A stretch of DNA of 64,000 nt, taken from Capra hircus (Eukaryota; Chordata; Mammalia; Artiodactyla; Bovidae). The first letter of the stretch is position 1, and each line of letters opens with the position of its first letter. The stretch covers positions 6,149,167-6,213,166 of the forward strand of contig NW_017189517.1 in NCBI RefSeq assembly GCF_001704415.2, in the 5' to 3' direction. A program made the position numbers and the translations under genes. Of this stretch, positions 57,440 through 64,000 are shown one piece after another. The notes under the pieces were generated by a model. The model did no database searches and was not told the origin of the DNA. It worked only from the letters and a program-made list of their open reading frames with translations.

Positions 57440-58015
57440 TCTACACAGAAAAATGAGTTCATTAAAAATGAGTTAAAAAGTCCTCCCTAGGAAAGAGGAA
57501 GCATGTGATGTAAAAGAGTATCCTGAATACCTTTCTCAACTCCCATACTGGTTCCTCCAAGTATACCAGTTTGCTATGCAAATTGGCAATGGATGTCACA
57601 GTGTTGGAGGGGAAGGTGCCAATTTTTCACTCTATGGACTCCAAAGTTGTTAAATGAGAGAAGAACCTGCAGAGTGCTCCACTAATGAAAGTACTTCAGA
57701 TTTCAAATGGGGACATGAAGGGTCATGGAAGAAGAGTAACATGCCTTGGGCAAACATAGGACATTATCTTTAAAGGCAGCGTGGAATTGTGCAAAGAAGA
57801 CTGGACTAGGGGTGCAAATACCTGGTACAGCTTTTACATCTGTCATGTTCTCTTTCAGACAAGCCCTTGAGCACCTCTCAGATCCAATTTCCCTATTTAT
57901 AAAAATGAATAAAAAATGCCTCCTCCCAGAGCCAGTGTGAGTCTCAAGTGAGAAAATGGATATGAAAGTAAGTTTTAAAGTGTAAAGTGGTTTTCACACA
58001 TTAATTCTGTATATT
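57440..58015 (+). repeat. copy B of the unnamed paralogous segment
   Basis: Pairs with 36560-37008 plus 39734-39770. It has no insertion at the site where the L1 entered copy A, so it shows the empty-site state ('gatatgaaagtaagttttaaagtg'). Part of it resembles MIR. Confidence 0.7.
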
Positions 58016-58279
58016 CATTCTTTTAAAACTTGTTTTGAAATAATTTCAAACATACAAGAAACCTGTATGATTTTTAAAAATCCTTCCCCCTTTAGCATAT
58101 TTGGCGTAGCTTTTTCTCATAGTCAGTACTTGTATGCTTATCAGTACATTTCTGTATTGTATTTTTTTTCTTAAGCCACTTGAGAGCTGCAAGCATGAAG
58201 GCTTATTTCTACATGGTATTTCAGTGTGTATTTGCTATAAACAAGTACACTGTCCTATAAAACCTTAGCCTAACTATCA

Positions 58280-58490
58280 AAATTAAGGATGCTCATTCTC
58301 AGTTGCTTCAGGCCTATCCAACTCTTTGCAATCCTATAGACTATAGCCCACCAGACTCTTCTGTCCATGGGACTCTCTAGGCGATCTTCTCAATCCAGGG
58401 ATCCAAACCTGGGTCTCCTGCCTGTGTCTCCTGCATTGGTAGATGGGTTCTTTACCACTGAGCCACCTGGGACGCCCCCAAATTAAGGAT
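58280..58490 (-). mobile_element. Bov-tA SINE, antisense, perfect TSD
   Basis: AAATTAAGGAT occurs at 58280-58290 and 58480-58490. The SINE has lost about 40 bp in the middle (the 'aatactggagtgggttgcc' block). Confidence 0.9.
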
Positions 58491-58877
58491 ATAATGCTAT
58501 TATTTAATCCACTTATCTTATTAAGATTTTCTTCAATTGTCCCCCCAATGAAATGTTTAGATCCAGAATTCAGTCCTGTATCATGTGTTACATTTAGCTG
58601 TCATGTCACTTCAAGTCTTTCCTTGATGTGGCCTTAGCTTTGGAGATTGCAGGCTCTCTAGTAACAAACTGTTCTTCCATTCCTGATAGTTCTCTGTTAT
58701 TAGATTCATACTATGCCTCTGGGGAGTTTTTCTCAGTGCATCATATCAGAAAGCACACAATACCCTTTTATTCCATCATGTGTGATGGTAACTTTTAGCA
58801 GTTGGTTAAGATGGTTTCTGTCAAGTTTCCCACTCCAAAGTTATGACAATTATCTTGTACTTGTTAAGAAATATTTT

Positions 58878-59123
58878 TCCCATGGACGGAGGAGCCTGGT
58901 GGGCTGCAGTCTGTGGGGTCGCGAAGAGTCAGACACGACTGAGTGACTTCACTTTCACTTTTCACTTTCATGAATTGGAGAAGGAAATGGCAACCCACTC
59001 CAGTGTTCTTGCCTGGAAAATCCCAGGGACAGGGGAGCCTGGTGGGCTGCTGTCTATGGGGTCGCACAGAGTTGGACACGACTGAAGCGATTTAGCAGCA
59101 GCAACAGCAGCAGCAGCAGCAGC
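58878..59123 (+). mobile_element. BOV-A2 SINE dimer, 5'-truncated
   Basis: Two BovA units with a spacer 'cactttcacttttcactttc' and an (AGC)n tail (59096-59123). It is close to consensus, so young. Confidence 0.9.
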
Positions 59124-59565
59124 TTGTATTCTACTAAAAAAGAGATTTTCCATCCTATTATTTATGTTTTTTTATCAGTAAAGCCCCTTGGATTCCTATT
59201 TTATTCAAAGGTTGTAACCCATTACTGTCTATACTTATGTCAAAGCTCGAATTTTTAAAATTTCCCAAGTGAGAACTGTTTTAAGACACCTCCTGTGTCC
59301 TTTGGATGTACTTACCTTACTCTTTGAGAACTTTCTTTTTTTCATGGATAATAAACTATTCCAGGGTCATCTTGCACTTTTCTGGCCCCCAATCTGGAAA
59401 TAGCCATTTCTCTGAGGGAACTTCATTACCTGCAGTAGAGAATGGTTTTCAGAAATAAAGATGTCATGGTTAGGAATACAAATTGTTATTGGTATTACAG
59501 ATTTTTCACTTCAACCTCATACCCTACTTCATTCTAGGGTAGACAAAAGTTAAAACTATGAAGCC

Positions 59566-60930
59566 TCTATCCAAAAAAGAAAAACACTATAAATTGGACT
59601 TCATAAAAATGAAAAATGTATTGTTTACCAAAAGATGCTCTAGCAATTATGAAGAGACAAGCCACTGAATATATATACACAAATATACACATCAAAAACT
59701 AATATACAAAATAGATAAATAGATTTTAGAATATTTAAATAGAACATATGTTTCAAGAATATATAAATCACTCCTAAAAATGAACAATAAATATAAAAAA
59801 CTCTTAGAAGGCAGTCTTTTCAGTTTTTTACAAAGCTGAACATACAATCCAGCAGTTGCATCACTTTGTATTTACTGAAATAAGTTGAAAATTTATATCC
59901 AAACAAAAGTCTGCACATGAATGTTTATAGCAGCTATATTCACAATCGCCAAAACTTGGAAGCAAACAACATGTCTTTCAACAGGTCAGTGGATAAATAA
60001 AATGTGGCATATCCAGACAATATAATAACTCAGCAATTAAAAAAATGAGCTACCAGGCCAAAAAAGACATTGTAGACTTTAAATGTATATTGCTAAGTGA
60101 ACGAATTGATGCTTTTCAACTGTGGTGTTGGAGAAGACTCTTGAGAGTCCCTTGGACTGCAAGGAGATCCAACCAGTCCTTCCTAAAGATCAGTCCTGGG
60201 TGTTCATTGGAAGGATTGATGCTGAAGCTGAAACTCCAATACTTTGGCCACCTGATGTAAAAAGCTGACTCATTTGAAAAGACCAGGATGCTGGGAAAGA
60301 TTGAGGGCAGGAGGAGAAGGGGATAACAGAGGATGAGATGGTTGGATGGCATCACCAACCCAATTGACATGAGTTTGGGTAAACTCCAGGAATTGGTGAT
60401 GGACAGGGAGGCATGGCATGCTGCGTCCATGGGGGTCACAAAGAGTTGGCCACGACTGAGCGACTGAACTGAACTGAAGTGAAAGAAGCAATCTGAAAAG
60501 ACAACATACTATGTAATTCCAACTATATGACATTCTGGCAAAAGCAAGACTATGCAGACAGTAAAAAGGTTAGTGGTTTCCAGTGGCAGGTTGAGGGGTA
60601 GGAATGAATAGGCAAAGAGAAGCTTTGTTGGGAATGAAACTATCCTGTATAATAATATAATGCCATTATACATTTCTCAATACCCACGGAATGTACAATT
60701 GAAAGAGTGAACTCTAATGTTAACTACAGACTTTAATTAATAATAATGTATCACTATTGGCTCTTCAACTGTGAAAAATATACCAAATATATCTTTCAGT
60801 AAGGAAAGATGTGAATAATAGGAAGAATTTATGAGGGAGAAGGAGGTCGAATATGGGCACTCTGTACGTTCTGCTCAATTTTCCTGTATACCTAAAACTG
60901 CTCTAAAAATAAAACTTATGCATTAAAAAC
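59566..60930 (+). mobile_element. ancient L1M 3' part, split by BovB
   Basis: Diverged ORF2 3' end ('tgtttatagcagctatattcacaatcgcc', 'atatgacattctggcaaaa') and 3' UTR ending in an A-rich stretch near 60905-60945. A BovB 3' end is nested at 60095-60483. Confidence 0.75.
60095..60483 (+). mobile_element. BovB LINE 3' end with perfect 7-bp TSD
   Basis: AAGTGAA at 60095-60101 and 60477-60483 frames a 375-bp BovB 3' end. The L1M word 'ttgctaagtgaaagaagc' is restored when the insert is removed. It encodes ELWCWRRLLRV-like residues before stops. Confidence 0.92.
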
Positions 60931-61735
60931 AAAAGACAAATGACTCAATTTTTTTAATGGGCAAAAGTCTTGAATAAACTAGTCTGCAAAATAAGATATA
61001 GGAATGACGAATAGGTATATGAAAAGGTGATAAACATCACTAGTATAAAGGAAATACAATAAGAAACTACTTTATTCTCATTTAGAATGGCCAAATTTTT
61101 TAAAGCACTAACATGATGTTGAGAATGTGAAATGGCTGGAACACTCATACTCTGGTGTTAGGAAGTAAAATGGTATAGCCATTCTATAGAGCTAACAGGC
61201 AATTTCTTATACAGTTAAACATATATCAGCACTATGACCCAGTGATACTGCTCCTAGAATAAAAACGTATGTTCACGAAAGTTCACTCCTAGAATGTTCA
61301 TAAAGCATTGGAAACAACCCAAATATCTATCAGCAAAAGAATGAATAAAACAAATTGTGGCACATCCATATAATCAGTACTATTCAGCAAATTACTAATA
61401 CGCACAACTCAAAGATGAATCCCAAAAGCATCATTCTGAGTGAAAGAAGCCAGTCATACCTGTATGGCTCAATTTGTGTGTAATCCCGTAACAGTCGCAA
61501 TTACATTTTGGCAGTAGAAATCAGAACAAAGGTTGCCTGAGGCTGGATGTATGTGCAAGGGGGATTGATTACAAAGAGAGACAAGAGAAATTTTGAGGGT
61601 GATGAAAGGGTTCTATATCTTAACTGCAGTGATGGTTACATGGTTCTGTTCAATCTTAAAGCTCATCCAACTGAACACTTAAGATCCATGCCTTCTAATT
61701 TATATAAATATACTTGATTTTTTTTTTTAAAAAGG
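60931..61735 (+). mobile_element. second ancient L1M 3' end
   Basis: It restarts in ORF2 ('aatgggcaaaagtcttgaataaac', 'gaccatgtgagg'-type blocks diverged) and repeats the L1 order through 'ccagtgatactgctcctag' to a T/A-rich end near 61720-61735. It directly follows the first L1M in the same orientation. Confidence 0.7.
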
Positions 61736-61987
61736 ACTGTGGAGTATTATCTTCAAAGACCTTAACAAAAGAAAAGCTGATGCAAAATTCTCAATATAAC
61801 AAATCTGACATTTGATAATAAAGATACAGAGTACTTTTAGCATTTGGGAAAAGCTAATGAAGCATAACACCCATGACTCATTCTGGAAGATACTGCTAAT
61901 TTCCAAATTTTGATTATCTATCTCTCTGGGTCCATTCAGAAGGCACTTTTTTTGTATAACGTGTATGTTTACAAATTTCAGTTACCA
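61736..61987. other. unassigned DNA
   Basis: No gene or repeat recognised. Confidence 0.4.
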
Positions 61988-62042
61988 TGTGTTGTGGCCT
62001 GAATTGTGTCCTCACCCCAAAATTAATCTGAAGTTTAACTCT

Positions 62043-62178
62043 GGGTCTGGAAGATCCCCTGGAGAAGGAAATGGCAACCAACTTCAGTATTCTTGCCTGG
62101 AAAATTCCATGGACAGAGAAGCTTGGCGGGCTACATAGGGTTGCAAAGAGTTGGACATGACTAAGTGTGTGCACACAA
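62043..62178 (+). mobile_element. Bov-tA SINE, lacking the tRNA head
   Basis: Starts at 'gggtctggaagatcccctgg' and covers the BovA body. Nested in the LTR. Confidence 0.85.
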
Positions 62179-62333
62179 CCATCATTATGTCAGAGTGTGA
62201 CCATATTCAGAGACAGGGAATTTACAGAGGTGATTAGTTAAAATGAGTTAAGATGAGCCTTAATCCAATATGTCTAGTGTCTTTATATGATGAGGATATT
62301 TGGTCACAGACCTATACAGATGGACAATGATAT

Positions 62334-62398
62334 CAGTTCAGTTCAGTTCACTTCAGTTCAGTCTCTCAGTCATGTCTTACTCTTTGAGACCCCACAGA
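62334..62398 (-). mobile_element. very short BovB 3' terminus
   Basis: Only the reversed last about 65 bp of BovB, with the (GAACT)-type tail. No clear TSD. Confidence 0.8.
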
Positions 62399-62687
62399 AG
62401 ATGTTGTAAAGACACATGAAAGAGGGAGCCATCTACAAGCCAAAGACAAAAGCCTGGATCGTATCTTTCCCTCATGGTTCTCAGAAGGAACCAACCCTAC
62501 AGATATCTTGATTTTGGACTTCCAGCCTCCAGAACTATGAGAAAATAAATTTCTGTTATTTAAGCTACAAATCTGTGGTACTTTGTTATGGCAGCCTTAG
62601 CACACTAGTACACCATGGTTAAGTTAACTCACACCACTTCCCAAAAATAGGGTTTAAATGTCAGTTACCACTTGAATAATTGCATAG

Positions 62688-62812
62688 TGTGTTAGTCATT
62701 CAGTCTTGTCCAACTCTTTGTGACCCCATGGACTGCAGACCACTAGGCTCCTCTGTCCATGGGATTTTTCAGACAAGAATACTGGAGTGGGTTGCCATTT
62801 CCTTCTTCAGGG
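62688..62812 (-). mobile_element. BovA/Bov-tA fragment, antisense
   Basis: Reversed BovA body from 'gtgttagtcattcagtc' to 'ccatttccttcttcagggc'; the tRNA-like head is missing. Confidence 0.85.
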
Positions 62813-63639
62813 CATAAGGTACAGATGTTTTCAACTAACTCTTCAATCCACGTGTTACTGTATAAATAAAAAATACACATCATGATAAATAACCAATCAT
62901 ATTATTTTTTACACAGTGTGTCAGTGATTGGTCACTAAACAGCTGATATTTAGTTCAGACACAGACTGCAAAGCACACATGCTAAATGTGTTACATACTT
63001 TCCCCCCAGGGAAAAAGCCACGTGACATTTTATAAAAATGGATAATAGAAAGATGGTACTGGTCAACAAATGAAGGTATAGCAACGAAACAAGAAAATTA
63101 AACTAAGCATGATGTGGTCATAATGGAGAGAATGAAAAAGTCACAGAAGTAACATGTTCAAAAACACAGTAAAGGACCCATAAAGAAATTTCACAGTATT
63201 AAAAATGAAAGGGGGATGATCTATATCTAGAAACAAGTATGATCATTTGCCAAGGTGTAGAAAAGATGCTTATTTGCTATCATTTGGCCCCTATGTGCTG
63301 GGAAGCAGTTGTGATTTTCTAGGATCTCAAGGAAGCTCAGAAGATCTATCCCTGTGTGTGGTTACAAAGCAGATGTCCCTAAGAGCTTACTGGGAATCTC
63401 CCGGGAATCTTACTTCTGCCTATGCATCTGGCTGCAACTGCTGCTGGAGTGTAATAGACCAATCTGTTCAACCTTCTAAATCTCATGCAAGTCCCTCTTA
63501 TTGGCAGACTTCAATCTGGGACCATTTAGGACAGGGGATTCTGAGAAATTATTCTCTAGCTTCTCTTCTGTGATGCAAAAACAAAACAAACAACAACAGC
63601 AACAACAACAACAAAAAGCTTAAAATCCTTTGATGGTTG
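62813..63639. other. unassigned DNA with a 108-codon ORF
   Basis: The ORF at 63247-63573 has no domain I recognise; its 3' part resembles text seen in old interspersed repeats. A short (AAC)n repeat lies at about 63583-63615. Confidence 0.4.
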
Positions 63640-63760
63640 TAGTAGGGAGAATAATGGCCACTGAAAGATGTCCAATCCCTGGAACCTGTGAATGTAACCT
63701 TACAAGTGAAAAGGAACTCTGCAGATAAAATTGCACATTTTTAAAAGCTGAATTGTACTG
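63640..63760 (+). mobile_element. MaLR-type LTR 5' fragment
   Basis: 'gaataatggcc', 'ccctggaacctgtgaatgtaacctta' and 'ctctgcagataaaattgc' match the first part of an MLT1-like LTR. Confidence 0.6.
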
Positions 63761-63832
63761 TATGTAAATAATTTCAATAAAGTATACATTCAAATCATCT
63801 CAATAAATATATATTTAATAAAGTATACACCT

Positions 63833-64000
63833 GGGGCTTTCCAGGTGGCACAGTGGTAGAGAATCTGCCTGCCAATGCAGAAGACTCAAAAGACACAGGT
63901 TCGATTCCTGGGTTGGGAAGATCCCCTGGAGAAGGGAATAGTTACCCACTCCAGTATTCTTGCCTGGAGGATTCCACAGAGAAATCCTGGCGGGCTACAG
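63833..64000 (+). mobile_element. Bov-tA SINE, cut by window edge
   Basis: tRNA-Glu-like head 'gggctttccaggtggcac', B box GGTTCGATTCC, then the BovA body to the right edge. Confidence 0.9.

Larger units (their letters stand above)
58016..59480. repeat. ancient LINE-like interspersed repeat, split by SINEs
   Basis: Blocks such as 'ttgaaataatttcaaacatac', 'ttcaattgtccccccaatg', 'ttcaagtctttccttgatg' and 'cactccaaagttatgac' match a common old mammalian repeat; probably an L1-derived element, but I cannot name the subfamily. Confidence 0.45.
61988..62615 (+). mobile_element. MaLR-type LTR with two nested insertions
   Basis: 'tgttgtggcctgaattgtgtcc', 'gtgattagttaaaatgagttaaga', 'ccaatatgtctagtgtctt' and 'ggacttccagcctccagaac' with an AATAAA at about 62545 form an MLT1/MST-like LTR. 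A Bov-tA and a BovB tip are nested in it. Confidence 0.75.

Noticed and set aside
63247..63573. 108-codon ORF near the right end
   Set aside because: No domain recognised; part of it resembles old interspersed repeat text.
1..64000. CRISPR array, prokaryotic operons or phage
   Set aside because: Repeats are dispersed SINEs and LINEs without regular spacers; the window is plainly mammalian.

Overview
The window is mammalian nuclear DNA from a ruminant, almost certainly a bovid. The interspersed repeats show this: BovB (RTE-type) LINEs, tRNA-Glu-headed Bov-tA SINEs, BOV-A2 dimers, CHR-2-type SINEs and young bovine-type L1s, all laid over an older mammalian layer of L2, MIR, L1M, MaLR/ERVL LTRs and a mariner. 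The sequence alone does not separate cattle from sheep, goat or buffalo. The only protein-coding gene I can support is LDOC1 (RTL7/SIRH7), a single-exon gene on the minus strand at 49572-50009. LDOC1 lies on Xq27 in human, so the window is probably from the X chromosome.

Layout. 1-14.6 kb: old repeats with BovB pieces, an L1 3' end, a mariner 5' end and a nearly full-length BovB with an inverted 5' part (9.2-12.2 kb). 14.6-22.4 kb: an L1 with a 5' inversion, two endogenous-retrovirus-type LTRs, SINEs and a second inverted BovB. 22.4-36.2 kb: mostly ancient repeats (L1M, MaLR, MLT2 and a long unnamed old element) with nested young SINEs; 23.1-25.5 kb is the longest stretch with little recognisable repeat. 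36.2-43.9 kb: a second 5'-inverted L1, a long BovB, an 87-bp-arm hairpin and two L1 3' ends in tandem. 44-48.7 kb: SINEs, an AC microsatellite and unassigned DNA. 48.7-50.3 kb: LDOC1 with its presumed 3' UTR, poly(A) signal and CpG-island promoter. 50.3-64 kb: an L2, MaLR LTRs, L1M copies and nested Bov-tA elements.

There is no operon-like logic. The coding signal outside LDOC1 is decayed retrotransposon reverse transcriptase. The strongest structural theme is retrotransposition: at least four LINE insertions (two BovB, two L1) carry a 5' inversion of twin-priming type, each with matching or near-matching target-site duplications. In both L1s the inverted segment begins within about 2 nt of the same ORF2 position. 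I found no RNA genes, no CRISPR-like array and no convincing new gene system.
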